NCBI GenBank assembly: GCA_026671195.1
Contig: JAPOHD010000031.1
Location: 166,831 to 230,830, forward strand
Direction: 5' to 3'
Length of the DNA: 64,000 nt
Origin: Draconibacterium aestuarii
GTDB taxonomy: Bacteria; Bacteroidota; Bacteroidia; Bacteroidales; Prolixibacteraceae
Part shown: positions 45,669 to 53,989 of the stretch, in pieces
Layout of the letters: every line of letters begins with the position of its first letter
How positions within the stretch are numbered: the first letter of the stretch is position 1
Notes under the pieces: model-generated
What the model was told of the DNA's origin: nothing
The model's input: the letters and a program-made list of their open reading frames with translations, nothing else
Databases searched by the model: none
Translations under genes and position numbers: made by a program

Positions 45669-46919
45669 TTACTCATCAAAAAACAAATCTTCTTTAAGTT
45701 TATCTATCCGGGTAAGTGCATAAATAACGTTTTTCCCATCGCCACCTACTTCTTCTAAATAAACACGATAATAATTTAATGCCAACGTTTTATTCGAATT
45801 AAATTCCTCGTAAGTGGTAGCAATTTCAAATAGAACTTCTTTTTTATCCGGATTTAGTTCATGCGATTTTTCCAAAGCCGCAATCGACTCTTTAAACTTC
45901 CTCTGTTGCCCCAAAATCTGTCCTAAATGATGATACATTTCGGCAACATAATTTGGAGTGGAACCCTCAATAGCCCATTGCATTAATTCCTCCGATTTCT
46001 CGTAATCTTTCATCTTTTTGTAACATAAACTTTGGTAATACATCACCAGTGGATCGTTGGGATTTTGTTGCTGCAATTTATTAAAACGGTCCAAGGCCTT
46101 TTTTTCATACTCAGCAAAATACGTACTAATTGCAATGTTCATAAGCATTTCGTAGCTTGGGTCTTTCTCAACTTCCAAATATTTTTCGAAGTTAACCATT
46201 GCAGGACCATATCGTTTTGTTTTGTATAAATACATGGCGCGCTCCAAAAGTAATTCAGACGAATGTGGGAACAGTTCCAGACCTTTACCGATGGTTTCCA
46301 TTATTTTATTCCCCTCCTTTTTCCAATTGTAGGTATGAATTAAATTGGAATAAGTCCCCAGATCGCGTGGATTAGCCTCAAGAACTTTTTCGTATAAATG
46401 GCTGGCTTGTTCGCGTTTAAAAGTCCGGAAGGCACAATATGCCAGCTGCTTGTTCCAGTATACATTCGACGAATCCTGTGCATAAATATTAGAAAATGCT
46501 TCGTAGGCCGATTTGTAATCCTTCAGATTAATATAAACACGGCCTAGTTTTGCAGTTAAGGCAAGATTTTGAGGAGATAAGTTATGTGCCTGTTTGTAAA
46601 AATTGATGGCATCAGTATTGTTCCCTAGTATTGAAAAACATTCGGCAGCTTGTACCAATAATTCCACATTATCGGGATCCATTTGCAGCCCTGTTGTATA
46701 TGCTTCCAACGCTTTTTGATATTCTTGAAGACTCTGGTAAACCATTCCTTTTTTCTTGTATAATTCCACTGTTGGAGTCGTTGCAAATTGCCTTTCAATT
46801 TCAAGCAGTGCCTGATTATATTCTTTATTCAAAATTAGTAAATCAATTTTTTGCTGAGAAATTGCAACAAATGGCAACAGAATTATTATGCAACAAATAA
46901 GTGATAATCTGTATTTCAT
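45669..46919 (-). CDS. Exported tetratricopeptide repeat protein
   Basis: A 416-residue exported protein (signal LICCIIILLPFVAISQ) consisting almost wholly of TPR repeats, about ten (for example LEIERQFATTPTVELYKKKGMVYQSLQEYQKALEAYTTGLQMDP, AECFSILGNNTDAINFYKQAHNLSPQN, AKLGRVYINLKDYKSAYEAFSNIYAQD). TPR proteins bind other proteins as scaffolds. It lies 45 bases after the BlaR1-type sensor gene on the same strand and could be its last operon member. I see no enzymatic domain and no membrane anchor besides the signal peptide. Confidence 0.8.
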   Translation of the reverse strand: MKYRLSLICCIIILLPFVAISQQKIDLLILNKEYNQALLEIERQFATTPTVELYKKKGMVYQSLQEYQKALEAYTTGLQMDPDNVELLVQAAECFSILGNNTDAINFYKQAHNLSPQNLALTAKLGRVYINLKDYKSAYEAFSNIYAQDSSNVYWNKQLAYCAFRTFKREQASHLYEKVLEANPRDLGTYSNLIHTYNWKKEGNKIMETIGKGLELFPHSSELLLERAMYLYKTKRYGPAMVNFEKYLEVEKDPSYEMLMNIAISTYFAEYEKKALDRFNKLQQQNPNDPLVMYYQSLCYKKMKDYEKSEELMQWAIEGSTPNYVAEMYHHLGQILGQQRKFKESIAALEKSHELNPDKKEVLFEIATTYEEFNSNKTLALNYYRVYLEEVGGDGKNVIYALTRIDKLKEDLFFDE

Positions 46920-46964
46920 GGCTTTGATAATTATTCCGGCAAATTGTCGGATTATTCTATTTGT

Positions 46965-48383
46965 TTATTGAAGTACAAAATTGATAGGTACAGTGTAACT
47001 AACATTCACAGCCTGCCCTCTTTGGTATCCAGGTCTCCATCTGGGTTGCATATTTACAACCCGAATAGCTTCTTTGTCGAGAACAGGATTAACTCCTCGT
47101 GCAATTTTAGCATTGGCAATTTCGCCTTCTTTTGTTACTACAAAAGTTACATAAACTTTCCCCTGAATTCCATTCTCAATCGCCGTATCGGGATATTTTA
47201 TTGTGCTGGCAATAAATTTCCGCAAAGCTAAATCACCACCCGGAAATTCAGGCATATCTTCAACAATGAAGAAAATCTGCTCTTCTTCATCAAGCACTTT
47301 GGGTATATCTTCTTTTTCTATTGAAATATACGATCTACCTAAACTATCTTTTGTGAGCACCAGCTTTCCTCTGCTCAACATTTCCTCCACTTTCTTAATA
47401 TCAGCATCAGCTCCGTTAAGCATTATTTTATCATCCTGAAGCGTTAACTGAAGTTGTGGATTTTCTTTTTCAGAAGAAATTTCTGTCGCTATCGATTCTT
47501 TTTGCTCGCAGGCAAATGCAACGACCAGTGCAGCGGCAGTTAAAATTCCGAGAACAAATTTAAGGTTGGCAAATTTTGAGGAACGTATCTGTGAGATCAT
47601 TTTTATCCTGTTTTTCACCATCGATGTATTAAAATTGTTGGCCATCTCAAACTGGAAACCAACTGCCTGACTCAATAAAAGTTGTTTGTATTGTGCTGTA
47701 CTTATTCCAGAATTCAGTACTGCTCTGTCGGCCAAAAATTCATGATTCTCGCGAATCACTCTTTTCAATATCCACATAAATGGATTAAACCACTGAATAA
47801 TAGTCATTATCTCAAGTATCAGTACATCGATGGAATGCCCCTGTTTGATGTGTTCCATTTCGTGGGCAACTATTTTTTCGTATCCCGGCTCCCTACGTTT
47901 TTCCGGATTAAGAAAAATGTATCCTAAAAATGAAAACGGGCTGAATTTTTTATTTACATGAACAAATTTTACTCCTCCGATTTGCCTAACCGGATTACCA
48001 TATATTAATATTGAAATTTGAATGAGACGAAGAACAAGACGAGCAAGAAAACACAGTAAACCACCCAAATAAATGAAAATAATTATTCGGCTCGAACTAA
48101 TGGTTTGAATAACAGCCCCGGAAAGGTCTTGCCCGTAAATGGTTACTGCTTCCACTAAATTTCGATACGGAGTTACCGTTACCTCTTCCAATAATATCGA
48201 TTTTGGATGGTAAATTCTGAATTTCAGGAAAGGAAGAAGCATGGAGAATAGAACTGAAATCAACAGGAATATCCGGTTGAGTCTAAAGAAAGTTTCCTTT
48301 CTTAAAAACAGGATATAAATAAGCGAAAGTAACGAGAGGCTTATCCCCGATTCGATGATAAAATTAACCAGGTTATTCATCAC
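46965..48383 (-). CDS. BlaR1/MecR1-type M56 sensor protease with C-terminal TonB domain
   Basis: A 472-residue fusion. The N-terminal part has three to four membrane helices (residues 5-50, 100-128, 275-290) and the zinc motif His174-Glu-Met-Glu-His178 (HEMEHIKQG), with NHEFLADRAV near 213 as the third ligand region: the M56 family of BlaR1. Residues about 380-472 are a TonB C-terminal-like domain (FPGGDLALRKFI, KVYVTFVVTKEGEI, WRPGYQRGQAVNVSY). Its start overlaps the end of the BlaI-type gene by eleven bases, so it is cotranscribed with it. In known systems the sensor cleaves BlaI when a beta-lactam or wall fragment is sensed; here the ligand is unknown. Confidence 0.88.
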   Translation of the reverse strand: MMNNLVNFIIESGISLSLLSLIYILFLRKETFFRLNRIFLLISVLFSMLLPFLKFRIYHPKSILLEEVTVTPYRNLVEAVTIYGQDLSGAVIQTISSSRIIIFIYLGGLLCFLARLVLRLIQISILIYGNPVRQIGGVKFVHVNKKFSPFSFLGYIFLNPEKRREPGYEKIVAHEMEHIKQGHSIDVLILEIMTIIQWFNPFMWILKRVIRENHEFLADRAVLNSGISTAQYKQLLLSQAVGFQFEMANNFNTSMVKNRIKMISQIRSSKFANLKFVLGILTAAALVVAFACEQKESIATEISSEKENPQLQLTLQDDKIMLNGADADIKKVEEMLSRGKLVLTKDSLGRSYISIEKEDIPKVLDEEEQIFFIVEDMPEFPGGDLALRKFIASTIKYPDTAIENGIQGKVYVTFVVTKEGEIANAKIARGVNPVLDKEAIRVVNMQPRWRPGYQRGQAVNVSYTVPINFVLQ

Positions 48384-48759
48384 TTTCCGTTTTTTCGTTT
48401 TTCATATCGCGTTTCACATCTTCCATCAGTTCATCCAAATCCGACAAGCTCATGTTGTCTTCTTTGGCAAAAAACGAAACCATTTCCTGGAAAGAGCCGC
48501 TAAAATAATTGCGCATAAAATTTTTCATAAACGACCGTGTATATTCTTTGCGAGAAATTAGCGGAAAATATTCGTGTGTCTTACCATAAGCATTGTGGCC
48601 CACAAAACCTTTTCTCTCCAAAATACGAATGATGGTAGAAACTGTATTGTACGCAGGCTTTGGGTCAGGCATACGTTCAACAAGTTCTTTTACAAATGCT
48701 TTCTCCTGTTTCCATAACAGCTGCATTACTTGTTCTTCTGCTTTTGTTAGCTCCTTCAT
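48373..48759 (-). CDS. BlaI/MecI-type transcriptional repressor
   Basis: A 128-residue winged-helix repressor of the BlaI/MecI/CopY family starting at the ATG at 48759. The frame runs twelve codons further upstream, but that part has no family match. Recognition region: LTKAEEQVMQLLWKQEKAFVKELVE, YNTVSTIIRILERKGFVGH, and the C-terminal dimerisation/proteolysis helix (KNFMRNYFSGSFQEMVSFFAK). It overlaps the sensor gene by eleven bases. Two AACTAA-N4-TTAGTT-type operators lie just upstream (48803-48838), matching the sites in front of the tonB gene at 50.5 kb, so I infer that this repressor controls both units. Confidence 0.88.
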   Translation of the reverse strand: MKELTKAEEQVMQLLWKQEKAFVKELVERMPDPKPAYNTVSTIIRILERKGFVGHNAYGKTHEYFPLISRKEYTRSFMKNFMRNYFSGSFQEMVSFFAKEDNMSLSDLDELMEDVKRDMKNEKTESDE

Positions 48760-48802
48760 AGTATTTTGTTTAAAAGATCCTTTACCAATCAACAAAAACC
48801 AT

Positions 48803-48838
48803 ACCTAAATAAATAGTTGAAAAACTAAAAACTTAGGT
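48803..48838 (-). promoter_or_regulatory. Two BlaI-type operators before the blaI-blaR unit
   Basis: ACCTAA-ATAA-ATAGTT (48803-48818, two mismatches) and AACTAA-AAAC-TTAGGT (48823-48838, one mismatch) match the consensus AACTAA-N4-TTAGTT. Their starts are 20 bases apart, exactly as at the tonB gene. Confidence 0.65.
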
Positions 48839-48865
48839 AGGCATGATTAATTACTTATAACTATT

Positions 48866-49645
48866 CTATTTATCGTCATTTAAAGCAAAATTAATTGGGA
48901 CAGTGTACGCCACTTTAACCGTTTGACCTCTCTGTTTTCCGGGCTTCCATATGGGTAAAGAATTTATAACACGTAGTGCCTCTTTATCAAGCGACGGATC
49001 AACTCCGCGTGCAATTTTGGAACGTATAACTGAACCATCTTCTGCTACCACAAATGTTACATACACTTTTCCCTGAATTCCATTTTTTTGTGCTTCTTCC
49101 GGATATTTTACTTTTTCAACAATAAACTTTCTTAATGCTTCATCGCCTCCCGGGAATTCCGGCATTTCTTCTACAATAAAAAACACATCTCCATCCTTTT
49201 TAGCTGTTACCTCATTGCTGGTTTCTGTAGCTTTCCCATACCCTAGTGCAAAATTTATTGGAACCGTATACGATACTTTCACCGCTTTGCCTTTTTCTTT
49301 ACCCGGTGTCCAGGTTTTTAATATACTTACAACGCGTAATGCTTCTTTATCAAGCAGAGGATCAACGCCGCGTGCAATTGTTGCATCCGATACTTTTCCT
49401 TCTTCGTTTACAATAAAAGTCACATAAACTTTTCCCTGAATACATTTCGTCACTGCCTCTTTCGGATATTTTACTTCGTTTGCAATATCATCGCGAAGCA
49501 CATTTTCACCACCCGGATATTCCGGCATTTCTTCTACAATAAAGTATATGTCGTCTTTGTTCTTCAATTTTTCCTGGGCATTTACATTTACTGCAAAGAA
49601 CGTGATTGTAAACAATAGTGAAACGAATAATTTTAATGCTTTCAT
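48866..49645 (-). CDS. Exported protein with two tandem TonB C-terminal domains
   Basis: A 259-residue exported protein (signal LFVSLLFTITFFAVNVNAQ) with two similar TonB-C-like domains: residues about 35-130 (EEMPEYPGGENVLRDDI, KVYVTFIVNEEGKVSD, TWTPGKEKGKAVKVSY) and about 160-255 (EEMPEFPGGDEALRKFI, KVYVTFVVAEDGSVIR, IWKPGKQRGQTVKVAY). No membrane anchor follows the signal, so it is probably a free periplasmic protein. It lies between the tonB gene (32 bases away) and the blaI-blaR unit. The role is unknown; binding TonB-dependent receptors or peptidoglycan is possible. Confidence 0.82.
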   Translation of the reverse strand: MKALKLFVSLLFTITFFAVNVNAQEKLKNKDDIYFIVEEMPEYPGGENVLRDDIANEVKYPKEAVTKCIQGKVYVTFIVNEEGKVSDATIARGVDPLLDKEALRVVSILKTWTPGKEKGKAVKVSYTVPINFALGYGKATETSNEVTAKKDGDVFFIVEEMPEFPGGDEALRKFIVEKVKYPEEAQKNGIQGKVYVTFVVAEDGSVIRSKIARGVDPSLDKEALRVINSLPIWKPGKQRGQTVKVAYTVPINFALNDDK

Positions 49646-49677
49646 ACTTATTTTTTTATTGATTTATAAATTCTTTT

Positions 49678-50367
49678 TTACTGAAGTTGAAATGAAATTT
49701 GGGCGTTGTAGAACACTTTTACCGGTCTGCCGCGTTGTTTGCCTGGTTTAAAATCGGGTAAACTGTTAATCACGCGTAAAGCTTCGTTGTTCAACGACTG
49801 ATCCGGTCCGCGCAATATTTCTGCGCCACTCACCTTCCCTTGTTCGTTTACCACAAACTTCACATAAACTTTCCCCTGTATTCCATTCTCCTGCGCAATT
49901 ACCGGATACCTAACACTTTTATTGATAAAGGAATACAAAGCCCTTGTTCCACCCGGAAATTCTGCAGGTTCTTCAACAATTGTGAAAATATGATCAGAAG
50001 GCAACTCCTCTTCTTCCTCCATTTCAATTACTGGCTGAATATTAATTATGGTTTCATCATCAGCCTCGCTATCTTCAATTTCCATTTCATCTTCAATTTC
50101 AACATCGTCGTCAACAATGTTTAATACCTCAATTACTTTTGGTGGCGGAGGTGGTGGAGGCGGTTTTACTTCCTGCTCCCTTGTAATAGGAATAATCTCC
50201 TCCTCTACTTCCTGTGTTACAATCGTTCCTAGCGACTCGGCTTTACCAGGTTTCGAAGTCCATTCGAAAGCCAGAAGTGTTGATCCAAGTGCGACTACTA
50301 ATCCAAACAGAAGAAAGGTATTGCGTTTGCCTTCCAAATCCGCTTTTTGTGATTTTTTTACTTCCAT
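49678..50367 (-). CDS. TonB-type energy transducer
   Basis: A 229-residue TonB-like protein. An N-terminal membrane helix (NTFLLFGLVVALGSTLLAFEW, residues 16-36) is followed by a spacer with a run of eight prolines (residues 69-76) and an acidic region (VEIEDEMEIEDSEADDETI). The C-terminal TonB domain follows (EFPGGTRALYSFI, KVYVKFVVNEQGKVSG, FKPGKQRGRPVKVFY). It carries energy from the inner membrane to TonB receptors. No exbB/exbD genes are beside it. Three BlaI-type operators upstream place it under likely control of the repressor at 48.4 kb. Confidence 0.9.
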   Translation of the reverse strand: MEVKKSQKADLEGKRNTFLLFGLVVALGSTLLAFEWTSKPGKAESLGTIVTQEVEEEIIPITREQEVKPPPPPPPPKVIEVLNIVDDDVEIEDEMEIEDSEADDETIINIQPVIEMEEEEELPSDHIFTIVEEPAEFPGGTRALYSFINKSVRYPVIAQENGIQGKVYVKFVVNEQGKVSGAEILRGPDQSLNNEALRVINSLPDFKPGKQRGRPVKVFYNAQISFQLQ

Positions 50368-50469
50368 GATTTTTTAAGATTACTGGTTAATTTTTATTTG
50401 ATATTCCGTTCAATTAACAACCAGCTTCCTGCTTCATTTCAACTATCTTTTTAATCATGATTACTGAAG

Positions 50470-50500
50470 CAAATATATAACTAAGCAATTAGTTTACAAA
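50470..50500 (-). promoter_or_regulatory. Promoter of the TonB-type gene
   Basis: On the minus strand TTTG (50497-50500), 19 bases, TATATTTG (50470-50477), an exact -7 box. Transcription would begin near 50463, leaving a leader of about 95 bases. Operator 1 sits between the two promoter elements. Confidence 0.65.
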
Positions 50501-50576
50501 CTAAATTATTAGTTATTTGAAATATTATATTTTATAATGCTGATAATCTGTTAGGTATGGAACTAATTTTTTAGTT
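50479..50576 (-). promoter_or_regulatory. Three exact AACTAA-N4-TTAGTT operators
   Basis: Sites at 50479-50494 (centre GCAA), 50499-50514 (centre ATTA) and 50561-50576 (centre TTTT), each with six-base perfect inverted arms. The first two are 20 bases apart and lie over the promoter -33 and spacer, where a repressor would block RNA polymerase. The same palindromes stand in front of the blaI-type gene. Confidence 0.8.
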
Positions 50577-50665
50577 ATATAAAATAGATTCAATAATATA
50601 CGTGTCCTTGTTTTGTAGATTCAAGAGTATTTAGTACAAATTTGAATTTTTGAAAAAACAGAGTA

Positions 50666-51433
50666 TTAATGAATTGTAAAAATATCACGATCATTTAATA
50701 ACGGAAACCGTTCTCTGAAATCGTGAAGATCAGTATACGAAATTTCGAAAGTTTTAATGTTTTCAGACTCACCTATAAAATCGGCATTTCCTTTTGGTGA
50801 GATACAGGCAGAATCTCCTAAATAACTTAATCCGGTTCCATCGGTTCCGGTGCGGTTAATTCCAAAACAATAGGCCTGATTTTCAATGGCGCGCGAAATC
50901 AAAAGATTTTTCCAAACATGATGACGTGGCGAAGGCCAGTTGGCCATATAAATAACTATATCGTAATCTTCCAGGTTTCTTGCAAAAACCGGAAAACGAA
51001 GATCATAACAGATTTGCAAGCAGAACTTCCAACCTTTGTATTCCACAATTGTCTTTTCTTTTCCGGGCGAATAATGAAGATGCTCCTGCCCCATTGTATA
51101 CAAATGCCGTTTATCGTATTTATCAATCTTTCCATTGGGAAATACCCAGAACGCACGATTATAGATTTGTCCGTTTTCTTCAATAATCAGGCTTCCAACC
51201 ACTGCAGTATTCTTTTCTGCAGCTAACCTTTTCATCCAGTTAACAGCTGGCCCATCCATAGGTTCTTTCAGTCTTTCGGGTTCCATCGAAAAACCTGTAG
51301 TAAACATTTCAGGGAAAATGATAACGTCCGTTTCCTCACTTCTTTCCAGCCATTGCGAATACTTGTCGAGATTGGCCTGCGAATTTTCCCAGATTATATC
51401 GGGTTGGATAATGGTTATTTTTAGGTTTTTCAT
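50666..51433 (-). CDS. Nitrilase-superfamily amidohydrolase (omega-amidase-like)
   Basis: A 255-residue carbon-nitrogen hydrolase. The catalytic Glu-Lys-Cys triad appears as IIFPEMFTTGFS (Glu), DKRHLYTMGQE (Lys in the YDKRHL motif) and LQICYDLRFPVFAR (Cys). These phrases and the length match omega-amidase / YafV-type enzymes, which hydrolyse 2-oxoglutaramate and related amides, thereby completing glutamine- or methionine-linked transamination. A role in the methionine salvage pathway is known for some relatives. It lies 34 bases downstream of an alcohol dehydrogenase gene on the same strand, but the two reactions do not obviously connect. Confidence 0.9.
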   Translation of the reverse strand: MKNLKITIIQPDIIWENSQANLDKYSQWLERSEETDVIIFPEMFTTGFSMEPERLKEPMDGPAVNWMKRLAAEKNTAVVGSLIIEENGQIYNRAFWVFPNGKIDKYDKRHLYTMGQEHLHYSPGKEKTIVEYKGWKFCLQICYDLRFPVFARNLEDYDIVIYMANWPSPRHHVWKNLLISRAIENQAYCFGINRTGTDGTGLSYLGDSACISPKGNADFIGESENIKTFEISYTDLHDFRERFPLLNDRDIFTIH

Positions 51434-51467
51434 TTTGTTTCTCGCTGATTGTGCGGATAATCGCAGA

Positions 51468-52508
51468 TTAGAATTTATTGATTACTGTTACTCCCAGGTT
51501 TTCAAACTTATTCATATTTACCAATGCTTCCGGTGCTTCTTCCAACGAAATGGTTTTTCCCAGCATCAATTCTGGATGTACTTTCCCTGCTTTTATCATT
51601 TCAAACACAGCATTGTAACGAAAGGCCTGCATTCCATGGCTTCCCAGAATCTCAATCTCGTGTGCCACAACTTTATCCATAGGAATTTTCGGATGTTTGT
51701 GATCGGCAGTGGTTAATCCCACCTGAATATGTTTTCCTCTTTTTCGCAAACACGAAATGGAGTTAAAACAGGTTTCCTGACTCCCCAATGCATCAATTGA
51801 AAGATGTGCGCCACGTCCGGTAATTTTCACTATCGCTGCAGGCACGCTTTCAACCTGTTTGGCATGAATTACGGCACTGGCACCCAGTTTTTTCGCCCAA
51901 TCGAGTTTTTTATCATCAATGTCAACTGCAATCACATTGGCTCCTGCACCGGCAGAAATATTTATTGCAGAAAGACCAACACCGCCGCATCCGTGCACTG
52001 CTACCCACTGCCCGGCCGAAACTTTCCCCTGGTCGATTACTGCACGAAATGAAGTAATAAAACGGCATCCCAGACTTGCCGCGGTTACAAAGTCAATTTC
52101 ATCGGGCAAGTGAACCAGGTTTATATCGGCATATTTTATCTCAACAAACTCGGCAAACGATCCCCAGGCCGTAAAACCGGGTTGAAACTGGTTGTCGCAA
52201 ACCTGGTGGTTTCCGGAGTTGCACTCGGGGCAACAACCACAACCACTTACAAATGGAACGGTTACACGGTCGCCAACTTCCAAATTCTGAATTTTGTTTC
52301 CAATTTCTGAAATGGTTCCAGCCAACTCGTGACCGGGAACGTGCGGCAAAACAATATCCGGATCGTGCCCCATCCAGCCATGCCAGTCGCTGCGGCAAAG
52401 TCCGGTCGCCCCTATTTTAATAATTACACTATCAGGTGAAACTGTAGGTTCTTGAACTTCCCTGATCTCAACTTTCCCTTTAAATTCTTTGTAATAAACA
52501 GCTTTCAT
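51468..52508 (-). CDS. Zinc-dependent alcohol dehydrogenase
   Basis: A 346-residue medium-chain dehydrogenase. Catalytic zinc ligands: Cys in [13 protein letters not shown] (near residue 38), the GHE motif in [14 protein letters not shown], and a later Cys/Asp. The structural-zinc lobe has four cysteines ([20 protein letters not shown]). The Rossmann motif is [13 protein letters not shown], with [16 protein letters not shown] following, indicating NAD. The substrate is unspecified. The family resembles zinc alcohol dehydrogenases close to threonine or butanediol enzymes. It is preceded on its upstream side by a short heptad tract (52525-52545), and the nitrilase gene follows it. Confidence 0.9.
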   Translation of the reverse strand: MKAVYYKEFKGKVEIREVQEPTVSPDSVIIKIGATGLCRSDWHGWMGHDPDIVLPHVPGHELAGTISEIGNKIQNLEVGDRVTVPFVSGCGCCPECNSGNHQVCDNQFQPGFTAWGSFAEFVEIKYADINLVHLPDEIDFVTAASLGCRFITSFRAVIDQGKVSAGQWVAVHGCGGVGLSAINISAGAGANVIAVDIDDKKLDWAKKLGASAVIHAKQVESVPAAIVKITGRGAHLSIDALGSQETCFNSISCLRKRGKHIQVGLTTADHKHPKIPMDKVVAHEIEILGSHGMQAFRYNAVFEMIKAGKVHPELMLGKTISLEEAPEALVNMNKFENLGVTVINKF

Positions 52509-52524
52509 GCAAAAAAAATCGGGA

Positions 52525-52545
52525 GACCGAAGTCGGAAGATGGAT
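52525..52545 (+). repeat. Short heptanucleotide tract, G(A/T)C(C/G)GAA type
   Basis: Three units (GACCGAA, GTCGGAA, GATGGAT) just upstream of the dehydrogenase gene. The same unit forms the tracts flanking the four-helix-bundle gene at 58.6-59.1 kb. Confidence 0.6.
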
Positions 52546-52768
52546 GTAATCCGTACTGCCGAAGATCAATCTTACCAGTTAATCGTTTGACAATATTTTG
52601 ATAAACTCAAATGTAGTCAGAAGAAAAATGAAATGGAAATGTTTTTGAAAAGTTTGCAGTTGGAAGTTGTCTGCCTGCCGAAGAGGAAAATCGAAAACCA
52701 AAGTTTCCATTGACAACCAATTTTCACACCTCACTTGAGTGCGGTGATCGCCAGTAGCTATAAAACCA

Positions 52769-52810
52769 GCTTTAGCCGTAAAAAGGAGATTAAAGGCTAA
52801 AGCCTTTTTT
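52769..52810 (+). terminator. Orphan terminator 1
   Basis: GCTTTAGCC (52769-52777) pairs with GGCTAAAGC (52795-52803), then C and six T. No plus-strand gene precedes it. Confidence 0.6.
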
Positions 52811-52990
52811 GTTGCAAGTACTTCTCAAAATCACCAAGCTGCAACATGGTGTAAAAGAGTCGCTTGTTGCACCTTTTCCCAATTTATAATCCTTCTAAAC
52901 ATTTTTGGCATTCTATTTGACATAAATATAATATCTTTCGCAGGATTTGGTTTTTGCGGTTGAATACCCATTCACCATCAAAAATCGACT

Positions 52991-53023
52991 AACCCGACTC
53001 CATTTATTTGTTGTCGGGTTTTT
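52991..53023 (+). terminator. Orphan terminator 2
   Basis: AACCCGAC (52991-52998) pairs with GTCGGGTT (53013-53020) and a short T run follows. It may end a small transcript starting to the left. Confidence 0.6.
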
Positions 53024-53363
53024 AAATTCGAATTTTAATCTTTCCATATCAGTAGTTTGTTTCACATTGCTTAAATTTCGATTTATAATTAATTATCTCT
53101 CAGTTCATTTCTGATTGAATCAGATTTCTATGTGAATCTTTTCAGATAACCATTTGATTATGATTTTCGTAAATTTATTTGAAATTCAATATTCATTCGC
53201 TTTTATTAGAACTTTTATTAAAAAAAATTTGCAGATAGAAATAGTCCATTAGACAAGATATTTAACGATAAAAACTGAATTACAAATTTATAAAACAAAG
53301 GGTGATAGTATGTATAGTGCATTACAACATACAGATACATTATTGCCATTAAAGAAATAAAAT

Positions 53364-53857
53364 ATGAAAGTTCAGAATTTAAAAAATTATCGGTTGAACA
53401 AATGGATATTTATTATTGGAATATTCTTTTTGTTCATTTAGTAGATGTATTGTTTCTCCTGAACTTGTTGGAAAATGGGAAACTGGGATGGAAGGTATCA
53501 CAGTTCGTACTCAACTTGAAAATAAACAGTTTCAATTTACAAGAAATTCAGCAGTTGTTAAGCTGGAATTTTTTAGTGATAACAGAGTATCTGGCTCAAT
53601 TGGATCTGCAACATTTGAAAATGTAAAATTTAAGAAAAATCGGGGAAATCTTGAAAGAACAAAAATTGCCTATATTGTCAAAGGTAGAACAATCGGAAAA
53701 TTTTTCGAAAATGACCCACTTGACGAAAAAGAAGTTGAACTTTTTTTTGGGACCAGTTGTGGGTTACACTATTAATACTGAACTTCGGTCTATAGAAGGT
53801 TGGATTTGGTCTTTTCCGATGTCAGGTTTTGAACTGGTTAAAGTAGAAAACAAGTAA
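53364..53857 (+). pseudogene. Frameshifted lipoprotein-like gene
   Basis: A decayed gene. The ATG at 53364 begins a hydrophobic signal-like stretch (KWIFIIGIFFLFI) that hits a stop at 53439. One frame over, the sequence continues directly with SRCIVSPELVGKWETGMEG and a beta-rich body to about 53745. One more frame over it continues GPVVGYTINTELRSIEGW to the TAA at 53855. Both shifts need one extra T and fall at T runs (53427-53440 and the eight T near 53740-53748). The intact form would be a lipoprotein of about 160 residues of unknown family. A sequencing error in T runs is the main alternative. Confidence 0.65.
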
Positions 53858-53989
53858 ATTAATTTTTCTCATACAAAAACATACCTTAATCGAGTAACCC
53901 ACTCGATGAGTAAGCCCTGACAGGGAGATGCTCTCACATCAGTTCAACAAGTTTCCAATATGAATTAAAATTTATGCTGCTTTATCTAT

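Larger units (their letters stand above)
52509..53363. other. Gene-free stretch between the dehydrogenase gene and the pseudogene
   Basis: No gene I can support. It contains the heptad tract at 52525-52545 and two plus-strand terminator-like hairpins (52769-52810 and 52991-53023) with no gene before them. Confidence 0.55.

Noticed and set aside
48373-48759. Upstream ATG at 48795 as the start of the BlaI-type gene
   Set aside because: The extra twelve residues have no family match, and the longer start lies between the operators and the better ATG at 48759.
53858-53989. Mobile-intron-like sequence next to dnaE
   Set aside because: Some strings recall mobile introns, and a short hairpin (53889-53907) is present, but no domain structure or reverse transcriptase is found.
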